From assembly GCA_031769625.1 (NCBI GenBank), contig JAUIMM010000636.1, positions 5,889,501 to 5,953,500 of the forward strand: a stretch of 64,000 nt of DNA, read 5' to 3'. Source of the DNA: Taudactylus pleione (taxonomy: Eukaryota; Chordata; Amphibia; Anura; Myobatrachidae). Below the pieces are notes generated by a model, which had not been told where the DNA came from, did no database searches, and saw nothing but the letters and a program-made list of their open reading frames with translations. The position numbers were made by a program, and so were the translations under genes. Below are positions 1 to 11,621 of this stretch, in pieces. How positions within the stretch are numbered: position 1 is the stretch's first letter; each line of letters starts with the position of its first letter.

Positions 1-107
1 GTGATCCTAATCTGGTACATTAGTTACAGAACATATTGCAATGGCAGGTGTTTGCACACACTAGAGACCACTAATGGTAAAGCATATAATTTGTCATATC
101 TGGATAC

Positions 108-345
108 GTTCGGTATCCCGGCGGTCGGGATGCAGACCGTCGGACTACCAAAGGTAGGTAGCGGGGTTGGGGGGAGGATTAGGTTAGGTGTAGGGGGGAG
201 ATTAGGTTTAGACACTGGGGAGGGAGGTTAGGGTCAGGCATCGGGTTAGGTTAGGGAGAGGATTAGCATACCGACCAACAAGTGTTGCTATGCTAACCGT
301 ATGGATTCTGACCGCCGGTATTCTGTACCCAACCAGCCATATCCT
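108..345. repeat. Foldback element with TTAGG-like G-rich core
   Basis: The two ends are imperfect inverted repeats: GGTATCCCGGCGGTCGGGAT on the left pairs with sequence containing GACCGCCGGTATTC on the right. Between them is a G-rich core of degenerate TTAGGTTAGG/TTAGGGTCAGG runs. The same design (inverted ends plus TTAGG-like core) recurs near 0.9-1.3, 36.4-37.1, 38.5-38.9 and 60.5-60.7 kb. It is probably a non-autonomous element family rather than a telomere remnant. The exact ends and target duplication are not resolved. Confidence 0.5.
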
Positions 346-904
346 ATAGGTTCACTTATAATAGATTTTCTAACAGGTTGGTCGGCTTTGGGCAGTAAAC
401 ATGCTCCTCTGGGTATCAAATGCAATATGTCCTGTACAGTAGGCCCTGTATTTCCCCCCCTCCTTATAGTTAATGGGTTTGTTCTTTTGTTTTAAAGACA
501 CACAAATATATATATTTATATTTTTACATTTTAGTTATTATAGACATACATAATATGAATACATTGTTAAAGAATCAATAGAGTTGATCTATTAATGATA
601 CTTCAACTGAAGAAGAAATTTATTTGGTGATTAGATGATTATGGCCGAATTCAATTATCCACTATAACTATTAACTGGTGTAAATGTGACTTTTTACGGG
701 AGACGCAAATTTGAAGCTATTCGGTTATATCGTCTGCTAATTTAATGTACAAATGTGGACACTTGGTTCAGAACCATTAGGACACCCTCCTTAATGATTA
801 ATTAGTACTTAGACATTTTTAATTAGCTAAATTTGGCCAATAATGAAGTTATTTTTCCGGTGAAAATCTGCAAAATGCAGAATAATGGGTTACAAGATGT
901 TGGA
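346..904. other. Unassigned AT-rich spacer
   Basis: AT-rich unique-looking sequence. I see no open frame with recognisable content, no RNA gene and no clear repeat structure. Confidence 0.5.
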
Positions 905-1260
905 CAGGGTATGCAATCGGGCAGCCGACTGCCTAAATACCGGCAGCCGGCTTCCCGACTGTCACATCCCGGCAAGGGTGAAATGCCGGGCATCTAGATG
1001 TAGACGCCCGGCATTTCCCCGATGCAGGGAGACCGGCGCCCGGCATCCCGATCGTAGTGATGCCTGGCGCCGCAAGCGGACAGCCGCGGGGGGGGGAGGG
1101 TTAGGTTTAGTGCTCCCGGGGGGGACTTGGGGTTAGGCACCCCCCCGGGAGGGTTAGGCTAGGGGGAGGGAGGGCTAGGGTTAGGCACCCCGGGGGGGGG
1201 GACTTAGGTTTAGGCAGCGGGGAAGGGGGTGGTTAGGGTTAGGCACTTAGAGGGGGGATT
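905..1260. repeat. Second G-rich foldback-like repeat
   Basis: It starts with CCGGCAT/ATGCCGGG palindromic stretches (about 905-1075), followed by a core of GGGTTAGG-like units and long G runs (about 1080-1260). It resembles the element at 108-345 in GC-rich palindromic ends and TTAGG-like core. The right end is unclear. Confidence 0.45.
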
Positions 1261-1884
1261 TCATACCAATTCCGTTGGACAGGTATACGGAGTGCTGTAT
1301 GAATGGGACAGAAGTTTTTAAGCTTGCAGGTGGGAGTTACAGGTGTTTTGTTTACACTTTTTTAAAAGTGACTTAAAATGGCTCTTACAGGCATTTTCAT
1401 ACTCCCCAAATTTATCTAGAGCATTTACTTTGCAGAAAAACTGTAAGTGCAGGGGCCGCGCAGCCTATTTTTATAATCCACCGACCTGACCGTCTACCGC
1501 TCCACTGGCACCTCTAACATGGTGAGGCGATCCACCACCTGTCCCCCCTGTTCTGGGACCTATGCTTACATCCAATGTTTTGAAGATACAGTACAGGCCT
1601 ATTTCATTATCCCCCGGTGACTTTATCTAAATGATTTGTTCAAAAGTCTTCTACATTAAAATCATTAAAACAAAACCTGTTGTGAAAAGAGTGAAGAAAA
1701 TGGTTGAACACAAATAGCATTTATATGGATGATAAACGTCTGTGCTCACAGCTTTGTTATAACCTAGAAAAAGCCAACTATATAATGGAGTGTACTTAAT
1801 TTAAATCAAACAACCATTAAGGTATCTTTTATGTATTTTTGATTCATGACAATAATACATTGAGGAACATGTGCTTCTCAGATG
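1261..1884. other. Unassigned spacer
   Basis: No recognisable coding or repeat structure was seen between the G-rich repeat and the hAT-type element. Confidence 0.45.
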
Positions 1885-1892
1885 GTCTATAT

Positions 1893-2392
1893 CAGTGGTC
1901 TTAATTGGGGTGGGATCTACTTGAGGAAAATTAGACATCTTGAAGAGCTACATTTTATTTTTAAAACTAAATTCAGGCTAATAACCACATTTTTCATAGA
2001 AAAACAATGCATTTATTAGCCGGAGCAGGGGGCTTATGAATGGTTTGTGCAGTCGGGACAGTGGATGGCCAAGTCCCACACCCCCTTTCAAAGTCCTGAT
2101 CTCTACCTCTGATGCCTGTGGAAAGCTGTCAGCGGGTAGCGGGAGGCTGCTGGATGAATTGTGCAGACGTGACAGTGGATGGCCAGGTCCTCCAAACAAG
2201 TGCCTAGTCAGGACGTCTCTTAATGCAGTCAGCGGCGAGGCTGCTGGCAGTGTCCGTGGATGACATAAACACCCTATGCACGGCTTGTGCACCATCAGGC
2301 TACTGCAGTAAAGTGTGCTACCGCCGTAAGACGAGCTACCAGGATTGCGGCCCCAAGCTACCAGGTTTTTAGCGACGGGTTGGCGACCACTG
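1893..2392. mobile_element. Non-autonomous hAT-type element, 500 bp
   Basis: The element begins CAGTGGTC and ends GACCACTG, the short CAGTG-type terminal inverted repeat known from hAT transposons. It is flanked by a perfect 8-bp target duplication GTCTATAT at 1885-1892 and 2393-2400, the length hAT transposases make. It has no transposase frame, so it must be mobilised in trans. Internally a segment with GACAGTGGATGGCC occurs twice about 114 bp apart. Open frames inside are accidental. Confidence 0.85.
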
Positions 2393-2400
2393 GTCTATAT

Positions 2401-3337
2401 GATGCCACATAATGCACATTCTGCAATTTGCATGGACCTTTTTCAGCAATGATTAAAGTGTTTGGTCTCCTGCATTCCCTTGCCATTACCATACCATACC
2501 GTGCTTTGGATGTATTCGCATGAACATGCTCTCACTGAACTCTGCTTACATAGAATGCCCAGTCACATCCCAGTTCCGCCTATTAGGGCATAAGACCTGA
2601 TGCCATGGAATCACCCGTACTTACGTCTGCCTATTTTCAGAGCATGTACACCATGAATTCAAGAAAGATACACTCCACAAACCGGCTTACCTTCAACTCT
2701 GTCACTGGTCAGCGCCCCCTCCCCCAGTAAGCCAGAGTGATGTTAGAGCTATGTTAGAAGACACACATACATCATATTTTCATGTAATTGCAGACAATCT
2801 TTGTGAGCAAAACCACAGTGCTAGACCAGAGAAACTTTTCCCCTAAGGTTATTACCATATTGCCCTATTGCGAATAGTTTCTTGTTATGTATTCTGACCA
2901 CATTCTTTTGATACTGTAAAAAAACTTTTATTAAACATCATAAAGGAGTAAGCCTAAACAGGGAAACAAGATACACTGCAGACTATGCTGATTGATTGTG
3001 CTATGTATTGGTAAAGGTAGGTACAAACCTGGACAACCCAGCGGCAATGTGATTGTTATGATATATGGCATCATTATACTCACTGCACGATCCACTGTAT
3101 GACTGTGCGATATCTAATTTAACTATATCACATCATCCGTGGCATCGTCCCATCTGATGTGCAGCAAATCTGATGGGAAGATGCAACCACCCAAGTCATC
3201 GTTCTGATTCGTCGCAGGCGATATATTGTATCATGTGTACACAGCTTAATTCCCTGATTGATGTTACTTGTGTCAGGTGCCTGAGTAAATAGAGGCTAAC
3301 TGGGCCTGTCACTTGGAGCTGTTTGGGTAGGTCCTGG
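2401..3337. other. Unassigned spacer
   Basis: No coding signal was recognised. The segment about 3015-3245 has TAGGTACAAACC at its left and GTGTACACAGC at its right. It could be a diverged relative of the GGTGGGTACAC element at 60.17 kb, but this is weak. Confidence 0.35.
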
Positions 3338-3416
3338 AGATTAAATACTATGCCACACAGTGCCTCGTTTCATATTATGCAAGACATTGTTAGTTCACAT
3401 TATGCCACACAAACGA
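3338..3416. repeat. CACATTATGCCACACAGTGC array, part 1
   Basis: Irregular short units containing TTCACATTATGCCACAC and TTTCATATTATGC. The same array resumes at 4393-4575 and 5131-5190. The gap suggests that later insertions, including the foldback element at 3417-3845, split one minisatellite. Confidence 0.6.
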
Positions 3417-3845
3417 CCCCAGAGTCAGTTGAAGCGGCCGCACGGTCGTACGCCATCGATGTTCGCTATACTGCGCATGCGTAAAGTTCGCAATGCGCAA
3501 ACTAGACACTCCGATCAGAAATTTCTTTCTCCTTGAACACAGCCAGGTCCGTAGTTTGAGTGACAGATTGAGACGGTTGTGAGTGGTAACGGGAAGGTGC
3601 TTGAAAACGGGGGAGTGGAGATCCGAACGCAGGCGTGCCTAATTATGTGAACGGCGTTTTATGGGAGATGACGAGTAATGCGTACGAGAAGGGGGCGTAT
3701 TTTTTTGTCTTCCGGCCGCTTCCTCCCCTTGGTCAGCCAACTACCGATCTGAACTTAGGGACGCAACTTGCGAGGGAATCATTTGCATATCCGGCCCCTT
3801 TTCCCGTACAACCGTGTGGCCGCTTCGACCAACTCTGAATGAGGT
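3417..3845. mobile_element. Foldback/MITE with GAAGCGGCC ends
   Basis: The left arm contains CAGTTGAAGCGGCCGCACGG, and the right arm, read in reverse complement, contains GGTCGAAGCGGCCACACGG. This gives a terminal inverted repeat of about 30 bp. It has no transposase and interrupts the CACATTATGCC array. The target duplication was not resolved. Confidence 0.6.
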
Positions 3846-4392
3846 CCAATGCACCGATTGGGGATGAATAACTACAAAATAAAGATAGGAATACAGTTCA
3901 GGATGTATTGTAGGATAAGCAAAATGTATAAAGATGAATAAAAATATTTACTTTTTGTATTATAATTAATACAATGTACTGTATATCTTTTAACTTAATC
4001 ACTTAACTGATGATTTTTCCAGCAAAACTGGTCAGAAATTGCCAGGTCCGCAGGGAGTCAGAGGAGATTCATTGTGTAGAACAAATTTCCTTTTCAAAAA
4101 CACAGCGGGCGGTGCGGTTGCACCTTGTCAGATGAAGTACAGCTGGCTGCATTCGCATCCCATATGTCCACATCAGTTAAGGACCAGAGTGTCATATGTT
4201 ATCAGTCTTTCTCTTGTTGGGTTTACTTTATTACACACGTACATAATATACTCTTCCATAAAAGTTGGAGGATAGATATGGCCGTAAAATTATTATTTGT
4301 TGTTGTGAAGATCATGATTTTGATTGAAGTGACAACTTCATACTGTATATAACTTTTTGGTGCAGTACAGTATAGTGTAACAAAATTTCTTC
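3846..4392. other. Unassigned spacer
   Basis: AT-rich sequence between the foldback element and the resumption of the short-unit array. Nothing coding was recognised. Confidence 0.4.
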
Positions 4393-4575
4393 CAGTTCAC
4401 ATTATGCTACACGGTGCCCTAATTTTATATTATGTATGCCACACAGTGCCATCATCTTACATTATGCATGTCATGTAGTGTCTCCAGTTCATATTATGCA
4501 CCATTTTGATTTTTGCAAAAGTGCCCCAATTTCATATTATACAGCAGTGACCCAGTTTATATTATGTAAAACATT
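4393..4575. repeat. CACATTATGCCACACAGTGC array, part 2
   Basis: At least six irregular units of about 25-40 bp with TTCACATTATGC, TTATATTATGTATGCCACACAGTGCC and similar variants, read as a diverged minisatellite. Confidence 0.6.
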
Positions 4576-4870
4576 GGGCCTTGATTCAGCATGGACCGCA
4601 ATTGCAACAGCGTACACAGACGATCGATGGTACATATTACACGTGCGCGTGTGTGTGTTAGCATTGTGATTGCTTTGCGATCACTCAAGCAGAATGAAAG
4701 CCATCGCAGTGAGTGACAGGCTGTGAGTGGTTGGGGGTGGTGACAGGGGAGTGGTCAGAGAAACGCAATGCCCTCTGTTTTAATGCCCTTGCATGGGTGT
4801 GCATAAATTAGCCACTGAGACGAGATACGCAGCCTAAGTACTCACTGCGTGCAACAAGGCTTGCGAACTC
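4573..4870. mobile_element. Partial copy of GGGCCTGATTCAGCA MITE family
   Basis: It starts GGGCCTTGATTCAGCA and shares internal landmarks with the full copy at 35037-35498: GCGCGTG, GTGATTG, GTGGTGA, TTAGCCA and ACGCAGCC in the same order. The matching right terminal repeat is not found, so this copy looks 3'-truncated. Confidence 0.5.
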
Positions 4871-5130
4871 GGCGCCACCCCCCCCTCTTACATCACAGCA
4901 GCCCAGCACACACACTGGGATACTGCTCGTGCCACAGCAGTCTCCTATGCCTGTGGGGGGAACGATCACACTGATACCGCCCCCACTGGCTATGCATCAT
5001 GTTGAGGGGGTCACAGCGCCCCCCTCCCCAGCGCGCAACGGTGCTGCAAAAAAATGCTTTTTCTCACAAGAGGGAGTTGCCACATCCCCTTTACCCAGCA
5101 CAGCTATCGGCACGCCTGATGCCACTTAGC

Positions 5131-5190
5131 ACATCCAGTTTACATTATGTATGCCACACAGCACCCCTAGTTCACATTGTTATACAATGC
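5131..5190. repeat. CACATTATGCCACACAGTGC array, part 3
   Basis: Two further diverged units (TTTACATTATGTATGCCACAC and TTCACATTG) of the array seen at 3338 and 4393. Confidence 0.45.
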
Positions 5191-6600
5191 TCACTAACAC
5201 TTAACTCTGTACCCCCAACAGTCTGTTCTCCTTATCAGTCAGAATGGCAGGCTCTTTCCCCCTTTTGAACTCACTGATGATCTGATCATGCTGATGTATT
5301 TCCTTCAATTCCTGACTGTTGTGGTCTTGTGTGGCCAGTGTGCATACATAACACATTTAACTAGTGGGCCAGATGGTTGTGTCACGGAACATGTGACCTG
5401 TTCGATGGTAACGAGTAATACGGTGGTGGTGCCCTGGGCCCTGCTCAGTGGAGGTTGAGGCTCTGACTCATAGGGGCACAGTAGGGATTACCTTGGCCAC
5501 CCACCAACCCATACTGTATAGATATATTTAGTGGGGGGTTTTTTGGGTGCTGTATTTGGCACACCACACTTTAACATATCAATCTAACATTTCACTCTGT
5601 TGCATTGCCAAATGTTGGACCATTCCCCTTTTCAAGTCATGTCACCCACAAAAAGGCCATAATTACTAGGAATATATTGTCTGTGGTCACCGATGTCAAC
5701 ACTCCTAGATTCTCCTTATCATGTGTAGATTCCCTTGCAACTGATGTCATTATGTGCAGTTTGGGATATTCTGTACCCATTTCAAACTAAAAATGGAGTT
5801 AACAATGTAGTTGGAGTTCAATGAGCAACTGTAAAAAAAAAACAACTTGTATTTGTTTTGCATGCGCCATTCACCAGCGTCATCAATGATCACAGCACTC
5901 CCACACTGCAAGTCTCTCACCTATAACCATTCCCTATGAACTTCTCAATCATGTCATTGGGAAGCTAATGGAAAGAGGGACATTGACACATGTTCAGCCC
6001 AACTGGTATGTTGCATAGACATTTACAATGCTATCTGGGTTAAGTAGAGTTTATTTTTTTTTGTATTAGATCACTTAATCTATCAAAAACTACATTTATT
6101 GTTTTGGGTAGAAATCTTTATTAAAGAATAATGCCACCTGTCATATTACCCCGGTAGTGGATATAAGTTGTGTCTTTCCTTGGGCGAAAGCAGTAAACAT
6201 GACTATGTACTTGCATTCCAAACAGGCAGTTAGTCAATATGAGTTCCATGCTATTTTTATTTATAACAACGAGATTACATAAATTGATGTAAAAAAATAC
6301 TAAGCGGAAATGCCTTATGTGAAACATAAGGGTGAAGTCCATTGTTGGGAAGTCTTAAGAGGGAAAATGTCACCTAATTAGTCATCCACCCCAACATCTT
6401 GGAATGATCCAGGATATCGAAGAAAAGTGTAACAGATTGATATAGCTTTATGCTTGGGGGGAGGCTGTAGAAGCAGTTTATTGAGTGGACTATCCCAATC
6501 ACCAATTGAGAAATGTCTTATTACATGGTTCTGTCTCAGCATAATTCCACATGAGGTAAATGTGGAATATCCAGATCTCCCAGGTTTGGTAGAGCAAATG
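5191..6600. other. Unassigned spacer
   Basis: No host gene was recognised. T-rich tracts at 6050-6066 and TTTATT near 6117 could be the reverse complement of a poly(A) tail and polyadenylation signal of the minus-strand LINE that begins further right. This link is tentative. Confidence 0.3.
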
Positions 6601-6687
6601 CATTAGGAATGTGTCATGTCCAGTTCAGGTGTTGCCTCAATCAGAATCTAGAAGGCAGCTGATTACAGACACCTGAGTAAGGCTGGT

Positions 6688-7262
6688 TTAAGAACTGCAG
6701 AGAAACTGGGGAAACAGCCTGACTGTGAAATAGTTGCCCAGCTTATAGGCCGGGGGGTGACTAGTGTTAGGGGTCCTGGACCTGTGAGTCCACTGAAGAA
6801 ATATTGCTGTTTGGAAGACTGTGTAACATCTTGCCTGCGAAACCACCAAAACCTGCCTGTGGTGAAGCAATAAAGCTACTGATGGATTTTACCCGGTCTA
6901 TGTGATTCTTGTCGCAGTTCATGTACAATTGGAACTGGAGGAACGCTAGAGGGTACAGTCTAAATGTCTCACACATATGGGAAACTTCTGAATATACGTC
7001 ATGGGGCTCTTGTTTTGCACCGTTACCGAAGCTCGAAGTGTGTTTATCCCTGCCACCCTCCAAATAGTGAAGGGGTGAGCAGCCAATCAATGGGATTGTG
7101 AATGAGGGGTAAATGTAAAGAATGAAAAGCGTTTAGACAATCTTTATGGTGCAGAATATGCCAAAGTTTCCATGTTGTCCACAGGAGTGGATTGGCTTTA
7201 ATCATTTCTAGTATCTCCTGGTCATGTTGGTGGAGCAAGCAAGCCAGAGTAGTGTCTCCCAA
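6688..7262 (-). pseudogene. L1 ORF2 C-terminal region
   Basis: Minus-strand frames encode LLWTTWKLWHILHHKDCLNA, then FHSLHLPLIHNP and SLFGGWQG, then FLQFQLYMNCDKNHID. They match the region downstream of the RT palm in L1/Tx1 ORF2 in composition and order. Three overlapping frames (6688-6870, 6767-7090, 7044-7262) show at least two frameshifts. The zinc-knuckle-like terminal cysteines are not clearly present. Confidence 0.55.
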
Positions 7263-7736
7263 AAAGCCCCGCTCTAAATATGTATTGGTTGTGTTTTATC
7301 GGCCAATTGTAATACCCTGAAATGGTGGCTAGTCTCGAAGCAGTATTAACAGGGGGTCCAATGCCAGATTAAATACTAAAGGAGAAAGGGAACAACCAAA
7401 GTGTGTCTCACTCCAGATTAAAATGAGCCCCTATCAATATGTTAACCAGCAGGGAGGTAGACTGTTTTGGTAAAAAATAACGTATCAAATTGACAAAATC
7501 TGTCTCAAATTCCTGTATCTCAAATACCCTTAACAGGCAATAACACTACATTAAATGCTTCATGAGCATCTAAGCTGAGTAGCACATTTGGTGCATAGGA
7601 AAACATGAAAAGCTACCACAGCTGCAGGTGCACTTCTTATACCTTTTACAGCATGACGCGCCTTCACGAAACCCAACTAATGGATGGTCAGGATCGAGGG
7701 AAGTATCGTCTGGAGTTTCGTGGCCATGATTATGGC

Positions 7737-8272
7737 TTAAAGTTTATAATCTACATTTAAGAAACTAATAGGTCTATAGGTAGACAATAAACTAGGGTCC
7801 TTATCAGGTTTTGGAAGATGTGTCATATGTGCTTCATTAAAGGAAAGGTATGGGGAACCCAGTTTGTAGATGGCCTTGAATAATTCAAGTAGAGATGGAG
7901 TAATATGAATGTAATAATAATATTCCCCAGAAAAACCATCAGGACCAGGTGATTTATGAGGAGTAAGGCTAGTAACTGCTGCGTTCATTTCCTCTATTGT
8001 TAAATCCCTTGCTACAGCGTTTTGCTGAAACGAGGTTAGTTGAGGTAAGTCAGCCTCATTAAGTTGCACTTGTAGATCAGAGTCAATAGGTGAGGATTTA
8101 AATACATTCTCAAAATATACTTGAATTGAATGAATTGGGTGGCAATATCCAGGGATTTAGTCAAAATTTGTGCTGTAGCGTGAAGTCGCAAGGTGAAGCT
8201 ACATTGTGTAGGAGGCTTGGACATTAAAGCCAGCAACTTCCCAGGTTGATATTTGTTTCTAACAAATTCCAT
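7737..8272 (-). pseudogene. L1 ORF2 reverse transcriptase, N-terminal part
   Basis: Minus-strand frames give YQPGKLLALMSKPP (linker before RT), then LPQLTSFQQNAVARDLTIEE, then HKSPGPDGFSGEYY and STYRPISFLNVDYKL. The KSPGPDGF and YRPISxLNVDYK blocks are standard RT block 1-2 landmarks of L1 ORF2. The two frames overlap near 8036-8069, showing a frameshift. The RT copies element RNA at the nicked target. The copy is non-functional. Confidence 0.75.
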
Positions 8273-8452
8273 GTCCCTTTTTGTCTGCGTTACTAAATAA
8301 ATTTCCAGAAATTGCTGGGTTTGTTTGTAGGTCGTTAAAGCCTCATCAAGTGGAGTTAGCAGAATAAGCCTGAAATTTCTCTGACACTGCAGACTGTAGG
8401 GATTTATAGGTGGCTTCCGCCTCCTTCTTTTTGCAAATTACATAACTTAAGA

Positions 8453-8652
8453 CAGAGGTTCTCAAACTTGGTCCTCAGGACCCCACACAGTTTACGTTTT
8501 CCAGGTCACCCAGCAGGAGCACAGGTGTGTTCATTACTCACTGACATTTTAAAAGAGCTAGGTGGAGCTAATTATTTAATATGTGATTCTATGAGGAGAT
8601 CTGGAAAACATGCACTGTGTGGGGTCCTGAGGACCGAGTTTGAGAACCTGTG
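8453..8652. mobile_element. hAT MITE, 200 bp, perfect 8-bp TSD
   Basis: A near-palindromic element. The left end CAGAGGTTCTCAAACT pairs with the right end AGTTTGAGAACCTGTG, extended by GGTCCTCAGGACCCCACACA on both sides. It is flanked by the perfect 8-bp direct repeat ACTTAAGA (8445-8452 and 8653-8660), typical of hAT insertion. It carries no coding capacity and is inserted in L1 copy 1, so it is younger than that LINE. Confidence 0.92.
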
Positions 8653-8859
8653 ACTTAAGATATGGGCCACATAACTGCCTCAGAGGCATCCCAAAAGAGA
8701 ACAGGATTATCCCAATGTGCCAACTTGTCATCCACATAATTTGTCCAGTGATACAGTATACCAAATACAACTTGTAATCATCTGACTTAGCCAGATAATG
8801 GAGAATTCACCAAATGTGACCTGTGTAATAAAGGTGAGGATGTGTAGAGGCTATAGAAA

Positions 8860-9310
8860 GTGGGTATGGTCCAAGATAAAAATATTATGAATGTCTACTG
8901 AAAATAAGTGAGTGACCAAATCATCTGAGACCAATAGGCCATCTATACGGGAAAAGGATCTATGGTCCATGGAGTGGTGAGTGTATGTTCTGTCAGTAGG
9001 ATTCAACTCTCTCCAGGGGTTCGAAAAACAAACTTGTTTTAAGGGGACGGAGAGATCTCCATTGAGTGGTCAGTTGCCATAATGCAGGAGGTTACTTATC
9101 TAGTAAAGGATCATACACTATTGAAATCCCCCCTTAAACAAAAGGAAAATTAAGCCTACTCTGAAGAACATGGGTAAGGTCCTGAAAGAAGGAATGTGTA
9201 CCAACATTTGAGGCGTACACGTTAACAAGGATGTAGCGCACATTAAATACTTCTATATCCAAAATCACAAAGTGCCCATCAGGATCATATACTTCTGAGA
9301 GAATAGAAAT
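8860..9310 (-). pseudogene. L1 ORF2 endonuclease fragment
   Basis: The minus-strand translation contains EILFREDFPISILSEVYD then GHFVILDIEV and VNVYA, the central strands of the L1 APE-like endonuclease. Further on comes SRIDGLLVSDDLVTHL with ILDHTH, which fits the C-terminal endonuclease region that normally ends in a SDH motif. In L1 this domain nicks target DNA to prime reverse transcription. The frame is broken in several places, so it is a relic. The first catalytic motifs upstream of about 9310 are not convincingly visible. Confidence 0.6.
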
Positions 9311-10960
9311 AGGAAAGTCTTCCCTAAATAGGATTTCAACACCTCACTTTTTTTGTGGAAGGGAGTTGAAATACAGGGCTCAAAGCCACCTGGAAAGGGG
9401 GACAAATCTCTCGGGTTTGGGGCCACCCTGTGGCGGTCAAGCACTTCCTTAGTGAAGTAGGCGTTACAGACATCTGATGATACAATTTGCATAGAATCAC
9501 ATTGTGGCTCTGCCCCCTGATCCACAATGCTAGTAATCTTGGCATTGCTTAGCATTGGGGGCTATGAAACGATTGTGTTGTCACGCCCCAAGACCTGCCC
9601 ACCTCAATCGAGCCCTCAGACCCTCTTTCCTGCACTCAGACCCACCCCCGGCAGTTCTGACCTGGCTGCTTCCTCCGGGAGTATGATTTACTTTACAGTA
9701 TGTATTAAAGAATCATTATAAGGTTAACTTATAGCCAATAATATTCTAGTGCACAGAGATAAGTAGAAATGGGAAGTTAATTATAGTATGTTGTTGTCAT
9801 CTAAAGGGAAACAGCATTTTAAACCATAACAGGGCACAGTAAAGCAATATAAAATTGACCAGAGATACATGTATGTTAATACTAGCTGTACCCAAGATGC
9901 CTTGTGGCATTGTTGATGAGAAAATAAATTTATGGTAGACTTACCTTTTGTTAATGAAGATGAGCGGTAGAACTGCGCTCTCGTTGACCAGGGGGTGGTG
10001 TGTTGTGGTTTCGGGGTGCTGCACCTTTCTGTGGGAGTTACTTTCCAGCACAGCACTGAATACTTATGGGGGTAGGGGGGGTAAGGTGCACTCTCCCTGC
10101 TAGTAGTGGTGATGGTGATGACTTGTGTGTGTTTTTGAGTGATGTTAATCAGAATGTTTCTGGTGGTGGTGTTGTTTTGGGAGTGAGAAGGAGGGTGTGA
10201 TTGGGTATGGAGTGTAGTTTGGAGTAATGTGAAAATGGGAATAAGATAGGGTCAAAATGAGTCTAGCGAGACACAGTAGTTTGGGGCAAAATCTTTTATT
10301 GAGTAGTCACAATGCTGCTCTGTTGAGATCCTGGGCAGGTGGGTAGGGTTCAGTAATGATGAGACTGGGAGGTAGGTGGACCCTTTCAGGGGGCTCCTTC
10401 CCGTGCAGTTCAGTGACCTTGCACATCATCCCTGCTAGACCTATGGTCAACAGTCTAGGAAGTCTCAGGGGGTGGGGGGATCTGCAGAGTGGGTTGGAAC
10501 ACCTGTGCTGCATCCCGCGTGTTGGTGCGAGTCTTGGCAGTACTTACCTACCGGTAGGTTTTTTGTTATGGTGATGTAGGTCGACATTGCGGCCGTTGCA
10601 GATAGGTTGGAAGCTGCAGGTTTGTTGGTGAGCTGGATCAGCATGTTGCTGGTGTGCTGCAGGCGCATGGCTGTTCTGATTGGTCTGCGGAGGTCAGCGC
10701 CCAGAGTGTGCAGCTGAGGTTGGCTCTTGGTCGTGCCACTGGTGGTGCGGAGCCAGAGGTGTGGATGGGTGAGCCGCTGGGAGGCTGGGTTGCAGCGTGT
10801 GTGCTAGGAGGGGGGGCTGCCCAGGATACTGATTGCATAAAAGCCAGGGAGGAGGGGGGTACATGGAAGGTGTGACCGGGATGGAGCTGGTCACTGGCGA
10901 TGTTGGCTGTGCGGACTTGCGGCCGGATGTGCGGGGTGCTCTCTGCACTGACGGTCCCTC
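9311..10960. other. Unassigned region, possible LTR fragment
   Basis: No gene was recognised. On the minus strand, an AATAAA at about 10290-10300 is followed by sequence ending in GTGTCTCGCT, and the G-rich plus-strand stretch 10330-10530 precedes it. This could be the R-U5 part of a retroviral-type or gypsy LTR, but no partner LTR or internal region is present. GGTAGACTTACC at 9934 resembles the tip of DIRS copy 3 (59.56 kb). The sequence abuts the truncated 5' LTR of gypsy copy 1 at about 10961. Confidence 0.3.
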
Positions 10961-11577
10961 GCACCATCGGCTCTCAAGCCGCATCAATTGGGTAATTCCT
11001 TCTGCTACCAGCTCCAAGCCACACCATCGGCTCTCAAAGCTGGATCAATTGTGTAATTCCTTCTGCTACCGGCTCCAAGCCACATCATGGACTCTCAAAG
11101 CCTCATCAATGCTTTCTTTCTTCTACAATCGGCTTCAAGCCGCACCATCTGCTTTCAAAGCCTCAGCTTCTTTCTTTCTTCTACTACTGGCTCCAGGCCA
11201 CACCATCAGCTCTCAAAGACGCAACAATTGAGCACTGTCTTTTACAACCAGCTCCAAGCCACAATATCGGCTCCCAAAGCAACATCAATTGAGCACTGTC
11301 TTCTACAATCGGCTCCTAGCCACACCATCGGTTCATCAGCCACATAATTGACTCTCAAGTCTCCTGGATACCAGTTTCTGTTCCTGTCATTCCTCTCTCC
11401 CATTGTATTTCCGTGTGAACCTCTATTACCGCGAGTTATAAGACCAGGTGGCCGCCTAAGTACTGGTGAAAGTCTCAAAGTTCTAAGGGAACAATGGGCG
11501 GTTGTTATTGGTGGAAGACCTCGCTAGCCTGGGTTTTTTCTGCAGTTCACATGGAGCAGGCTTTTGGATTCATAATA
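10961..11577 (+). repeat. 5' LTR fragment of gypsy copy 1
   Basis: It is homologous to 18030-18792: the same array of about 60-bp units (CTACCGGCTCCAAGCC, ACCATCGGCTCTCAAAG, CATCAATTG) followed by the same unique tail (AAGTCTCCTGGATACCAG through GGAGCAGG). The LTR start TGTTACAAGTCG seen at 17239 is missing here, so the left part has been lost. The right end is placed at GGATTCATAATA by analogy with the LTR end of gypsy copy 2. Confidence 0.75.
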
Positions 11578-11621
11578 TTATAGTCGTCCCACAAAATTAT
11601 AATTTATAGTAGAGGACTATC

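Larger units (their letters stand above)
6688..9310 (-). mobile_element. Decayed L1/Tx1-like LINE 1 (minus strand)
   Basis: Reading the minus strand from about 9310 down to 6690 gives, in order, an endonuclease segment, an RT thumb-proximal linker, the RT core and an ORF2 C-terminal tail. All carry frameshifts and stops. This is the LINE ORF2 order, so the segment is one degraded L1-like element, 5'-truncated or diverged beyond recognition above 9.3 kb. A 200-bp hAT MITE sits inside it at 8453-8652. Confidence 0.75.

Noticed and set aside
131..260. Telomere or chromosome end
   Set aside because: TTAGG-like units are degenerate, short and enclosed by inverted arms; the same pattern recurs inside the window.
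10260..10530. Complete endogenous retrovirus
   Set aside because: Only an AATAAA with LTR-like surroundings is visible; no second LTR, gag, pol or env is found nearby.
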